From Siphonodentalium dalli (lineage: Eukaryota > Mollusca > Scaphopoda > Gadilida > Siphonodentaliidae), in contig CP136067.1 in assembly GCA_032622095.1 (NCBI GenBank), forward strand, positions 61,948,893-62,012,892: DNA of 64,000 nt, given 5' to 3'. This document shows, in pieces, positions 14,385-25,120 of the stretch. Numbering within the stretch: the first letter of the stretch is position 1; each line of letters opens with the position of its first letter. Under the pieces are notes generated by a model. It had not been told where the DNA came from, made no database searches, and worked only from the letters and a program-made list of their open reading frames with translations. The position numbers and the translations under genes were made by a program.

Positions 14385-15958
14385 CCGTACTGGAACAAAT
14401 GCAGTTGAACCATTCGTTTACATTACATTATACTACAGAGAAAACATGATAGATCATGATCAAATTGATGATCTCATAAAAACATATACCACATTTCGAG
14501 TAAAATTATCGGTCTAATAAAAATTTAACTGTTTTTAAGAAGAGATCAATCAATGATCTTTTACTAAAAATCTAAATCATCAATTAAATATCTTAGTATA
14601 AAACTTGGGAACGTTCTGACCAGAATGGCAGGCCATTTGGAACGTTTCAACAAGAATGATAGATAATTTTTCACTTAATTGATCAAATCCTGGTCTTGCA
14701 TGTTCATGTAGGAACATGTTGGTATGGTTGTCACATTTTATCACACTTTGATCTTGAATCAACGGGACTCAGTATAAATTTCCCCCAAGGTTGGTGTAAC
14801 AAAAGTAGTCTGGAGTTACAAAGACTGCTCACAGCTCAACTAATTATTACTGATAACAATTATAGTTACATTGCACCAAATTCTGATATACATATATAAA
14901 AAGTGAGAATGGAAAACAAAATGAATATGTTAGTCTCTATGACATCAGTTTGGAAATGATGATGCTATGAATGGTCATATGATTATAGGGCAAGAACAGA
15001 AACTAATGTCATAACACCAAGTCTTTCACAATTGTGCAAATGCCCGATTCATCAGAGTCTATGTTCCTTGATATGTTTTCTTCTTCTTAGGCTTTATATC
15101 TTCCCCACTCATGATTCTGCGATCTTTATAATAATCATTCATGATTTTACCATGCAACTTAAGGGTGATTTCTTAAATCTATGACTTTTTCAAACTACAG
15201 CAAAGAGTGTATTTTTCAAAAAATTGCCATAAACTTATTTGTTTAAGCCTGATTAGTAATAACTAAAACAAGTAAAAAGTGCTAATATATCACTAAAGTA
15301 GTCCGCTGGTTCACATGCAATGCACAGTTAGTTCTTTTATTTATTATAATAATAGGTTCTCATCTAAGTCATTGATTATCTCGCAGAGTTCATTTCAAGT
15401 CTAAGATGAAAAACATTGAGTTTGAGGATAAATGTTTTGACTAGATTTTCATCCTTGATCAACAAGATAGCATTGTTCTTTAAATGGACTTAAGGCCTTC
15501 ACAGTGGGTACTTTCATCAACAAGTACATGTAAAAATAGACTAACTTTATTCCTATTTTCATCACTAATAATTATCCAATACAAAAAAAATTCATATTAA
15601 AACCATTGTTACGTGAACATTAATGTTAAAAATAGTATAAGCTACTTTACCCATCAGAGTTCAATTAGTCTAATTAAACACTAGAAATGTCCAAGCATTG
15701 AAAATTATTTTTAAAACTAGATTTGGACTAATATATTTTAATTAACAGTGTGGTCAGTGATGTATATTTTACACTCCCACATGTATTGATCTGTGAAAAC
15801 TGACTGGAGGACGTTGGCTGGTTGAAATCACATTCTGTGACATGGTATGCATACCGCAACTTCAAACACGATACATTATTGTTCAAAACGTTCGCCAAAA
15901 GCTCATTTCATTTGCAAATTGATTATAAATGTAACAAATGGATGTTAATTTTAATGGG
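14385..15958. other. Gene-free stretch
   Basis: No exon, RNA gene or repeat boundary supported. Two overlapping 60-67 aa frames on opposite strands near 14580-14899 look like chance. Confidence 0.5.
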
Positions 15959-16064
15959 TTCCATGGCGTATGGGTGCAAGTTTGTCTGACATTTGTATGT
16001 GTGGGACGCGATAGCATCCCACACATAAAAATGTCAGACAAACTTGCACTCATGCTCCATGGAA
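15959..16064. repeat. 106-nt near-perfect hairpin (MITE or small-RNA precursor)
   Basis: The 48-nt arms 15959-16006 and 16017-16064 pair with four mismatches around a 10-nt loop (16007-16016). The core 'gtgcaagtttgtctgacatt' is identical in both arms. A related half copy ('gatgcaagttggtctcacat') occurs at 49694, which argues for a dispersed MITE family rather than a unique microRNA gene. Either strand could be transcribed. Confidence 0.8.
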
Positions 16065-17289
16065 TGTAAGCAAATCAAAATCCATTCCTTAATTGTCTAC
16101 AACTCACTGTAACAGTAATGTTCACATACACAGTGGTTTCAATATGCGAAATATCGTTATTGGAGAAATATTTATAATAAAAATAAGAACAAAGTTGATA
16201 TATTTTCCCACATTCTTCTTACTGAACATAGATTTACATAATTCTCATATTTACCCATTACAAAGGCTGTACGTCCCTTTAAACATTTAAAATGTTGTAT
16301 CATCAATAATACCATAGGTGTGTAATAAATATCCACACTAAATACTGTTACTATGGGAATGTATGACTAGCAGATAAAACTGAGATATGTTATTCATCTT
16401 AGATAGGCAAAATTACCTAACTAATGACTAACTGAGAGCAGCATTCAATCTGGTATATCTGCATGCAAACTGACATCAGCACCAAGACCAGTCTCGATAA
16501 ATTGTCTATCCCATCAACTAACAACTACAACACATCTTAGTGTAATATGAATGCTGATTAAAATATATATACGTTAACATTTCTTAGACAGAACTAACCA
16601 ATCATATATACATTTGAGAGCCTAAAATTAAATCTTGAATGTTTCCGTTGCTTAATTTTATCTTCATCTTGCCATTAAAAGCCAGGTTTCACACTACTAG
16701 GAAATTATTAGAGCAATGTGGGCCCATATAGAAAATTCTTTTTAGATCTTCACACTGATATCAGTTCATTATTCATGTGATGTATACCAATGTTAGGTGA
16801 TGGGGAGTTTATCATTTATTGAGACTCTGCTGGATGATGAACACATAGCTGAAACAAATGTTTGAGCAGAAAAACTCACTGGTGTAAATAACACTGAATG
16901 AGTATTGTTAGAGCATCTGGGATCAAAATATCAAAAACCAGGCCTGAAGGCAGAGGAAGGCATAGACATAATGTTAGGAGATTGTGAATTTTATATATTA
17001 GTGGTTTTTGCTGAGGGTATTGTCTAAAAATGTGTATCACATAATTCACCTCTAAATCAGGTCTCATATTTTTTAGAAAGACACATGTGTATAATCAGCA
17101 CGCACAGTGACATAAGAGCTTAGCGCAATGATGTCAATGTCAATGCTGGAACTATATTTTTTCTTGAAGGTGTCTCTACTGCCTCTTTGGTTGTGATAAG
17201 AAAATCAATATTAATTATTATAACCCCAGCCGTTTCGAGAATGTTTGTCCTTGCTAAAATATGATTATGTGATAAAATTTATCTCAAAT
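16065..17289. other. Noncoding DNA, possibly 3' flank or 3' UTR of the zinc-finger gene
   Basis: No gene supported. On the minus strand, downstream of the stop at 17691, an AATAAA occurs at 16815-16820. That would imply a 3' UTR of roughly 0.9 kb if used. This is one possible end, not an established one. Confidence 0.4.
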
Positions 17290-17414
17290 TCGTCGCAATT
17301 ATATATGAAATTTATAAACTTTGTTAACTAAATTTGATTCAAGTCTGGGTAAAGCTCGGCTCAAATCAAGTTTAGTGCACTCGGTTAATAAATTTTGTAT
17401 AGAATTGTGACTCG
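17290..17414. repeat. Imperfect hairpin downstream of the zinc-finger stop codon
   Basis: Arms at about 17290-17342 and 17359-17414 pair at roughly 70 percent around a short loop. The strongest blocks are 'aaatttat' with its partner and 'aactaaatttgatt' against 'aatcaagtttagt'. It lies about 280-400 nt 3' of the minus-strand stop, so it would be in the 3' UTR if the transcript extends that far. It may equally be an old MITE. Confidence 0.55.
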
Positions 17415-17690
17415 ATAGAGATCCTCTATTTTCATAACATCTCTGCTTTCATTGAATAGGAACGATGACAAATATTGGTTTCTCTGGCTTTTTGTACAGT
17501 ATATTTTGATGATAGTTTTGCACTTTCAGAAAATTGGTGCAAAATATTTGGCCTTTCCTAAATTGTAAAACTTATAATAGCTCAATCATCTTGCTTCAGG
17601 CCTGATAAAATATTGGATATAACACATGAAAAAAAAATCTTTGGTATCAAAGCTGATGGAATTAATATTAACAATATGTAATAACATAAT

Positions 17691-18514
17691 TTATTCTGGG
17701 TCATCTTCACGAAGGTTGCTTTCGATTACGTCCTGTAGTAGCTCGTCCACAGATTCACTGTCGGCGCTAATACCTTTGTCTTCGAAGTTCAGATTTGGGA
17801 CAAGAATACTAAGCATGCGTATAACGTTCATACGAAGCAGACGTAATTTATACGTAGCTTTACAGCTGCCGCAGTTGGTCAACATTGCAGGATCAGTTAT
17901 CGGGCTTGAAGATCTATCATAACTTAGCTGATCAGTTGGTTTCTTACTTAAATCAATGGCTTCTCCAAAGTCGTCATGTGTTGGCATTGTGGCGGGCGAC
18001 GATCCTGGTGGCTTAGCGACCACCAACCCCTCTTGATTGTACGGGTATAAATGACTTAGCTGAGAATTGTGAATATTTGGTGACAAATGCCCATTAGTAG
18101 ATGGCATGTGGGGACTAGAAAGATTTGACTTAAAGCTGGAACCAGGTGATCGAAGCTGCTCAATGGGAGACTTAAATGACTCCATTGAAGGGAGATGTGG
18201 TCTGATTGGAGAGTCGAGTGGCGGCATCTGGTGTGGGTGAATTTGCTGCTGTAAATGCTGATGTATTTGATGCTGTTGCTGCTGCTGTTGTTGTAAATGG
18301 AAATTCAGTAGAGCTGCATGGTGTGTCATTCTTAGAGGGATGTTCTCAGGTGTGACATGCGTCGTAATGTAACTCAGACCCCGTGGTGATCGATTACGCT
18401 TCTCCTTGATATAAAATGACATGATTCCATCATGCTTGTTGATTATATGGCTCTTTAAGCTGTGACTTTGGCTATATTGTACACCACATGCACCACATAT
18501 GTATGGTCGCTCAC
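17691..18514 (-). other. Terminal coding exon of the zinc-finger gene
   Basis: The exon opens with the second part of the Gly codon and ERPY, then finger 3 (residues 553-575). Next come a basic linker, a P/S-rich segment with several 'SP' pairs (possible proline-directed phosphorylation sites), seven consecutive Gln (622-628) inside a Q/H-rich stretch, AIDLSKK at 733-739, and a compact C-terminal segment (about 760-815) with CxxC, Arg/Leu-rich and acidic helices. The stop TAA at 17693-17691 overlaps an AATAAA hexamer on the coding strand. Confidence 0.9.
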
Positions 18515-20817
18515 CTATAAAATAAAATTCATCTCTTTAAGACTAGATAGTGGTTATTTTAACATCATAGATACCACTTTATGTATTGTTGCTCATCTGT
18601 ATTGACTTTCTTGGGACTGTTTAACTAATTCAGAAACGTAAACAGCACACTGGATGAATGGCAATCAAAACAAAAAGGATTATATCTATAAAGACAGACC
18701 GCATATTGGGTAAAAACATTCTGGTTCAGGTCTACAAGTAGACCTGGAAAAACATAAACCAAGAGCAAATGTTAATTTAAATCTGTTGTTTCTTTGACAT
18801 ATATTCCTGTACGTTTTCAAAGAAGTTTCACGGAGTGATATGAATGGAACAGGAATGGTTCATTTTAATCCCTTGTGGTTTAGTTTTCCACCAGAAAGCT
18901 GTCTTTTAGTGAGTAACAGCGATTCAATCCTGGTCTCTTCTATCAGCTTTTAACTTTTATATATCTCTTGCATCACAAATTATTAATTTCAATATAATTT
19001 TCCGGCAGTTATATTTAAATATTTTACTGCAAAATTACATCAAAATATCGACACAGGCTACTGAAAGTTTAGAATGAGACTTAATTTTAATGTTGACTTG
19101 AAATTCAATGATAACATGGGCCACAAAATAATCTGGCTGGGTCAATGGTGATCTTTTCTATTCTATTAAACCTACCTGTGTGTATCCGTAAATGTACGTA
19201 CAAGTTACTCTGATGCTTCGTGGTGTAGGGACAATGAGTGCATTTAAAATACATCTCTCCCGATGATGGATCTGGCTTCCGCTTGACGAGACCTTTCCCT
19301 TGATGGGCTGTCTCAATATGATTCTCAAGATTCTTCTGCCGACGGAATGTTCGTTCACAGAACTGACATTTTAGATAATCCTTCTCTGCATCAGGTGGAC
19401 TAGGAAACTTATTATCCATATTAGGAAATAGTTTCGCTGCCAGGTTGTGTTCAGTGGGATGTGGTGGGAACGGAAATATTGGCATGCCATTGTATGGCTT
19501 TGGTGGCCAGCCGTTCATTGGTGGCGAGAACATTCCGGCCTCTGGATTGTCCGGGATGACACCGCTGGCATTAGAAGATGGAATGGTTGTTGTGGGAACA
19601 TCAATTTCAGCTTTGAGCTGGGAAGGCACCATTTCAGCACCAGGAGATTGGACATTATTATTAGAATTCAGCTCCGCGTCCTGCCCTTCTGTCGGACTAT
19701 ATGCAATCTTATGCGATTCATTATCTCGTGTCACAGAAATGTTACCATCCTGATTCAAAGCACATAGGTTACCGTCCTGATTCACTGTACTATCATTCGC
19801 ATGTTTATTCTCCTTCTGCATGTCAGTTGTTTCCATGTCTCCGTTGATTTGTTCATCTTCATCGCTCATTTCTTCCTCACTGTATGATTGTTCTGTCTCA
19901 CGCATTCTCCGGACGATATCCTCTAGCGTAGGTTTTCTCTTTGATTTTCTATCCTCGCTGTTAGCACCTGACGATGGACTGCCAGCACCATCTTGATCTA
20001 ACAATTGTTTTGGACTCGGACTTGATGAACTTGAACTGCTGTAATCAGCCTGTTCTTGTGTTCTGTCTGCGAATCTTGGCTCATGATCCGGTGTATTTTC
20101 AGTGTAATGTGGTGATATTTGTTTATGATTGACTAGATCATGTGACTGGGATGACGAGAAATTAATTGACGGGAAAGACATTTGTAAATCACTGGGACAG
20201 TTATTGTTCATGCGACTAGCTTGTGCGAATGCTTCAATCATCTGTTTCGCTTGAGCAAAACTCTCGCTCATCTGAATATCCGATTGAATATCCATGTCTG
20301 TGGGTTGGAAGAAATCATCACCTTTCTGTGACACCGTATCTGGGGAGCCGGGCTGCACATCCGACACCTGCGTATCTACAACCATTTTGTCTAAATTCCT
20401 CTCGTTCTTCGTATATTTTTGACTAGAATTGTCACCACTATACTTCTCTGATAGAATCGATTCAGCCACTGACTGAAAATCCTCATTCAATTTTGCTGAA
20501 TCGTGTACGTTAAACGCTGTTGATTTCTGATAGTTATAATCCTTTATGTTATCAACACCAAATTCATTCGAGTTCTGTAAGCTGTATGGTTTAGTGTTCT
20601 GAATTTTATAACCATCTGAACTTTGAACTTTGAATTCGTTTGATTGGTGCAACTGATAGTTGTTGTAAACACTTGTTTGTGTTATATTGTACTGATCGGA
20701 ATGTCGACGAGTGTACTCCGCCGGAGCTGCCAAGGCCTCAGGTAACTGGAAATCACTTCTAGCCACGGACGATATCTCAGGGTTTCGCATGCATGCTATT
20801 GGCTCAATTTCCATCAT
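17691..20817 (-). CDS. C2H2 zinc-finger transcriptional regulator, 821 aa, two coding exons
   Basis: Coding exons are 20817-19176 and 18514-17691, joined by a phase-1 intron (GTAGGT donor, TTATAG acceptor) that splits the Gly of the HTGERPY finger linker. I chose the start as the first in-frame ATG after an in-frame TGA at 20859-20857; it is a tandem ATG-ATG with a good Kozak context (A at -3; the second has G at +4). Three C2H2 fingers use C484/C487/H500/H505, C526/C529/H542/H546 and C554/C557/H570/H575. Residues 1-470 are low-complexity and acidic/serine-rich. A basic stretch at 290-295 may be a nuclear signal. Q/H-rich residues 621-643 and the CtBP-type motif AIDLSKK (733-739) follow, then a CxxC (762/765) and a leucine-rich helical tail. 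Probably a sequence-specific nuclear regulator, plausibly a repressor. I do not recognise the orthologue. Confidence 0.92.
18515..19175 (-). other. Intron between fingers 2 and 3 (661 bp)
   Basis: Donor ACACAG|GTAGGT and acceptor TTTTATAG|GTGAGC fit the consensus and restore the TGERPY linker exactly. The frame continuing past the donor for 22 codons is intron read-through. A short palindrome ('aggtctac' and complement) at about 18727 is the only local structure noticed. Confidence 0.88.
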
Positions 20818-20860
20818 CTTTGTAGGTATATAGTGTATCTTCTGTTCCGGCACCAATCAT
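19176..20860 (-). other. First coding exon, with 43 nt of 5' UTR
   Basis: The acceptor TTTTTCTATTGTAG|ATG places the exon start at 20860; coding starts at 20817. The exon encodes residues 1-547 and part of 548: an octapeptide-repeat region (44-110), two adjacent 'AFAQA/SFAQA' segments (186-201), a Ser run (260-266), a basic-then-acidic patch (290-323), a Pro-rich stretch (431-455), and fingers 1 and 2. At least one further 5' exon (UTR and promoter) must lie at higher coordinates; I could not locate it. Confidence 0.85.
20804..20860 (-). promoter_or_regulatory. Upstream ORF overlapping the zinc-finger start codon
   Basis: The exon begins with ATG at 20860-20858 in another frame. It encodes 18 codons and stops with TGA at 20806-20804, beyond the main ATG at 20817. 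If the acceptor at 20861 is used, every mRNA carries this overlapping uORF, which would limit initiation at the main ATG. The initiation context depends on the unseen upstream exon. Confidence 0.5.
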
Positions 20861-20884
20861 CTACAATAGAAAAATGTAAATGAA

Positions 20885-21152
20885 TTACCCCTTTTTACTT
20901 AATGGATTCTCCCACTCAGGAACAAAAATAAACATTGGAATGATATATTAGTATTCATCTTGAGGGTTTTTTATGAAAAATAAGCATAAGATAGATATAA
21001 ATACAAGGGAAGAAGGGGTCCTATTTATTGGAGGGAAATGTTCAGATAATAAGTTCAACAAATGACCTGAGTTTGTTCATGTTGAACTTATTATATTAAC
21101 ATTTCCTAAGGGAACTAGCCGTCAATGAGTAATTAGTAAAGAAAGGGTTAAC
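20885..21152 (+). mobile_element. TTAA-type MITE family F, copy 3, in the gene's 5' intron
   Basis: The left end 'ttaccccttttta' is a decayed TTAACCCTTT terminus; the right end 'agtaaagaaagggttaa' keeps TTAA at 21149-21152. The interior matches copies 1 and 2 ('tggattctcccactcag', 'tcctatttattggagggaaatg') and has the central hairpin (21029-21110). Its left end lies 24 bp from the zinc-finger exon start, so on the gene's strand the element reaches into the region where a branch point is expected. Confidence 0.85.
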
Positions 21153-21153
21153 A

Positions 21154-21292
21154 CAATGTACATACTGAAGATATTCTTCATGGGGGCGGGAGGTACCAAT
21201 GTACATACTGAAGATATCCTTCATGGGGGTGGGAGGTATCAATGTACATACTGAAGATATCCTTCATGGGGGCGGGAGTTATCAATGTACAA
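21154..21292 (+). repeat. 43-bp minisatellite, about 3.2 copies
   Basis: Units starting 'caatgtacatactgaagata' occur at 21154, 21197 and 21240, with a partial fourth at 21283. Each contains a 'catgggggcggga' core; two or three substitutions separate the copies. The array starts two bases after the TTAA of the neighbouring MITE. Confidence 0.93.
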
Positions 21293-23639
21293 CGTAAATA
21301 GGAAAATTTGTGTTCTCTAACCAATAACCTGAAACACAGTGAAATGTGATAGCTTTTTGGGCATGAGGAGCTGCTGTGGATTAGAGTTATCTATCTTGGA
21401 TGGAAACCAAAATAAAAGGTATGGGATACTGTCATTTAGTAAATGGGGATGGCTGTTTTGTTTAATTCAACTGATACAAAGAGAATGGATTTTCATAGAA
21501 AACAGAAGCTGCCTAATTTCCAAGGAGAATGGCTATGATATATATATATATGGACATAAAAATATTTGTCACCAATTGGTACAGATACTGGATTGTTGCA
21601 TGATACTTGCACCATGCTACAAATTGGGTTGTCTCAAATTTGGTTATTACACAAACTTATTTTCAAGGCATTTGTATTGCAAGTGTTTCAGTATCTGGAG
21701 GCAATTAAGATATTTATTGAAAAGTGTTGTGCCGTATGAAATAATTAAAGCAGCTGTGACACGAGATCTGATCTCATTAATGGAAGCAGTTTCTGGTACA
21801 CTGTTTAATCCTTTCTATACTAAATACTCATTGATGTCATCAGCGATGTATATATCTCATGTATGTTCATGATGTCATAGTGTCCACTGTTTTTATACTA
21901 TTAAACTTTATGGTCAATTTTGGGTGTTCAGTAATTGGATTTTGTTTTTTAAATTAGAGATAACACTTTAGTCTTTTCAAAAAGTAATTTTACTGATGCT
22001 AACACCCATAACATGTAAACCCATCCAAATCGAAGAAGGGGACATTGGCAGTACAAGATGAGGATATTAAATTTGCCTTATTTGTCTTAGGTTATCATCT
22101 TTTCAAGTAAAATCTGTCTTTAAAGACATATATAAAAAGTTGAACTATCCAAAAACAAAACCTGTGGTTCTGATAGGAAATTTCGTCGGCCTTTCAAGAG
22201 ACTGGGGTATACTCAGGTCTGAATTTTAAAGGTGGTTTTAATGAATTGTGAATGAAATAATTATAACTTTCTGAGTAAGTTCATAGATCTTGTTTCGAAA
22301 AGCGGACAAAATTAATTTACAAGAGATGACAAATGCCAGTTATTTGTGAGAAGACGTTTCTCTTGAGTGGCTAAGTTATAATTATACTCTGAATATGGAT
22401 ATGTAGTAGTCATGTTTTCTTTAAACTGGGTACAAATACATAGTATTAACCAATTCAGCAGCATTTATAATAAGTTCACTTCATATAATGACAGATGGTT
22501 CATGGGGAAACAAGGAGATGGGTTGGGGGGCCTTTTCTACTCCTATTCATACAGCTCCCCTCCCAAACTATGGCATGCCCTCTCAAATCTAATGATAAAC
22601 ACAAACAAGCACATGACTCCTCCCCCCATAAAAAACACATGTTTCCTCACAACACATAAGCTTTTGTTGACATTATCACCCTTATATGAATAGAATGAGA
22701 TATTTCCTATTTATTATGACAAAAGAAAATCACGGAATCACTCGGTCATCAAGTTGTTTACACCCAATCAGCAGTACACCATACATTCATACCCGGAGAA
22801 AATGATAATCGAAGTTTGTAAAGAGTACATTCATAACACGAGAAAATAATAATTGAAGTAAGAATGAGTGTGATTATCTGAAAGTTTGTCATATTGCAAG
22901 CTTTGTTATATGATGGTTATCGTGAATACATTATCTCAGCACGTGAGGCGAACGCGGCGCATTGTGCAGCATGGACCATAACAACGCAGCATAATAGTTG
23001 CACTTGATGACAATTTCAAGAGGCGTTTAACTATTATACTGAAGAGGGAAATGGAGAGACTTAATATTTATAATATATCTGGCAGTGAGTTCAAGAGGTA
23101 CATACGCGAGGACAGAAGAATAAAAGCATAATGGACAATGAAGTTTATATATTAGCAGCATCAACATCCTCACAATGTATCAAGTTACTCATCAGAATGT
23201 TTCTCACTCCAGACATAGTATCTATATTTTATAACCAACAGGAAGGAAGGAAGAAAGAATACTGAATGAGTGCACAACACCATATACTAGTATCCCCTGC
23301 AAAGATGGCTTATCGCTGAGGTTTATTAGATTCCATCGGAAAAACTTCAAAAGAAATGTAAGGCCAAAAAAAAAAAAATTCTGTTTCCAATTTCTTGAGC
23401 AAAATAATGCAGGTAGGCAGGTTGGAAAATATTTTTTTTGGCAATTTTGTTTTTCCAAATTCATCTTCATCTTACATTGCCCAACATATCCAACGTTAAG
23501 ACGGGAATTATTTGAAAGCATCGCGAATATTAGTAGCATTGACTGCAATAACGTAACTGAGGAATATTTCCTTAACATTATCTTCCGTTCATTCGATCAC
23601 GACATCACGCAGAATATCGTAACGTATATATATACCGCA
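21293..23639. other. Gene-free stretch with a solo MITE terminus
   Basis: A 177-codon plus-strand frame (21339-21872) was considered and not called: composition is random-like and its C-terminal part reads through a MITE-F terminus ('ttaatcctttctatactaaa', 21805). It also holds 'ggcttatcgctgaggtttat' (about 23308), shared with 43220. Confidence 0.5.
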
Positions 23640-23864
23640 TTGGAGCAACGAAAGAACTTAGTTCTAATGCCAACGTCAAGCAGTAACGATTTACCCTATA
23701 AACTTATGTCAGTCGTATAGCCTTGGCGTACCACATTATACAGTACGTAAATATTTGTTTTATTGTCTATGTGAAATGTTCATGTATATGTTTCATTTGT
23801 GTTTATGTTAACCTTCAATGTTGAAGTTGTGACAATAAAATCTTATCTTATCTTATCTTATCTA
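23640..23864 (+). mobile_element. 5'-truncated LINE 3' end with (TCTTA)n tail
   Basis: A T-rich 3'-UTR-like segment leads to AATAAA (23834-23839) and then a pentanucleotide tail of about four TCTTA units (23841-23864). Such microsatellite tails mark non-LTR retrotransposons of CR1/RTE/Jockey-like groups. No ORF remains; the left boundary is uncertain. Confidence 0.55.
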
Positions 23865-24361
23865 TAATGCACCATATTCTAAAAGCAAGATCAAAGTTGG
23901 TATTCGCAATACCTTTGTATCCAGTTGCTGATGTTTCTGACAGATATATATCTGACAATATACCCAGAATATGCACCAGAAACTTCGGAGCGATCTGAGC
24001 TCCAAGAAGGGACACGAAAATGCTATCTCCCATGGCACTGTGACACAATGTTGCGCAATACTGTACATGACAACATTGATACTATCAGTGTTGCTAGGAA
24101 AAGTCTAGACAACTTCCGTGCCATCATGTTGACATTGCATTTTAACCTGGCCATGCTACTCAGAACAGAAAGATTTATTCCTGAAATTGGGATTTATCTG
24201 CAATACTTAAAGTATACTAAATCTAATTGAACCATGAGCTCTATATTAAATAGAGATACTGAGAATAAAAGTAAGACTTTTTCACTCTAAGTGCCATAAC
24301 TAAGTAAAAGATGAATGGACAAAACCCGGTCCATGTGGATAGCCTTTCCCCCCAAAGCTGG

Positions 24362-25120
24362 AACATAATACCAACAAGAGCATTGCTAGGGCGTGGTACA
24401 TAATACCAACAAGAGCATCGCTAGGGCGTGGTACATGTACATAATATCAACATGAGCATTGCTATGGCATGGTACATAATATCAACATGAGCATTGCTAG
24501 GGCGTGGTACATAATACCAACAAGAGCATCGCTAGGGCGTGGTACATGTACATAATATCAACATGAGCATTGCTAGGGCGTGGTACATAATACCAACAAG
24601 AGCATCGCTAGGGCGTGGTACATGTACATAATACCAACAAGAGCAATGCTAGGGCGTGGTACATAATACCAACAAGAACATCGCTAGGGCGTGGTACATG
24701 TACATAATACCAACAAGAGCATTGCTAGGGCGTGGTACATAATACTAACATGAGCATTGCTAGGGCATGGTACATGTACATAATACCAACAAGAGCATTG
24801 CTAGGGCGTGGTACATAATACTAACATGAGCATTGCTAGGGCATGGTACATGTACATAATACCAACAAGAGCATTGCTAGGGCGTGGTACATAATACTAA
24901 CATGAGCATTGCTAGGGCATGGTACATGTACAAAATACCAACAAGAGTATTGCTAGGCCGTGTTACATAATACTAACAAGAGCATTGCTAGGGCATGGTA
25001 CATGTACATAATACCAACATGAGCATTGCTAGGGCATGGTACTTGTACATAATACCAACATGAGCATTGCTAGGGCGTGGTACATGTACAAAATAACAAC
25101 AAGAGCATTGCTATGGCATG
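24362..25120 (+). repeat. 35/41-bp minisatellite, about 20 copies, with higher-order pairing
   Basis: Each unit contains 'aacaagagcattgctagggc' or a close variant, then 'gtggtacataatacc' with or without an extra 'acatgt', giving 35- and 41-bp forms. The two forms alternate over much of the array, making a roughly 76-bp higher-order unit. The last copy runs into 'atggcaaaatacgaccc', the head of repeat family B, so the array appears to have grown from that head. Confidence 0.92.

Noticed and set aside
19105-19175. C-terminal end of the first exon's open frame beyond the donor
   Set aside because: A consensus donor at 19175 and an acceptor at 18515 restore the TGERPY linker; the extra codons are intron.
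19445-19767. Plus-strand frames antisense to the zinc-finger exon
   Set aside because: Shadows of the real coding strand with no motif.
20818-20856. 13-codon extension of the zinc-finger protein starting at TTG
   Set aside because: TTG is not a usual eukaryotic start, and a TGA stops this frame immediately upstream; the ATG at 20817 has good context.
21339-21872. 177-codon plus-strand open frame
   Set aside because: No domain, random-like composition, and its end reads through a MITE terminus; no splice or codon signal supports it.
24362-25120. Regular repeats as a CRISPR array
   Set aside because: Units are contiguous with no unique spacers, and the setting is eukaryotic.
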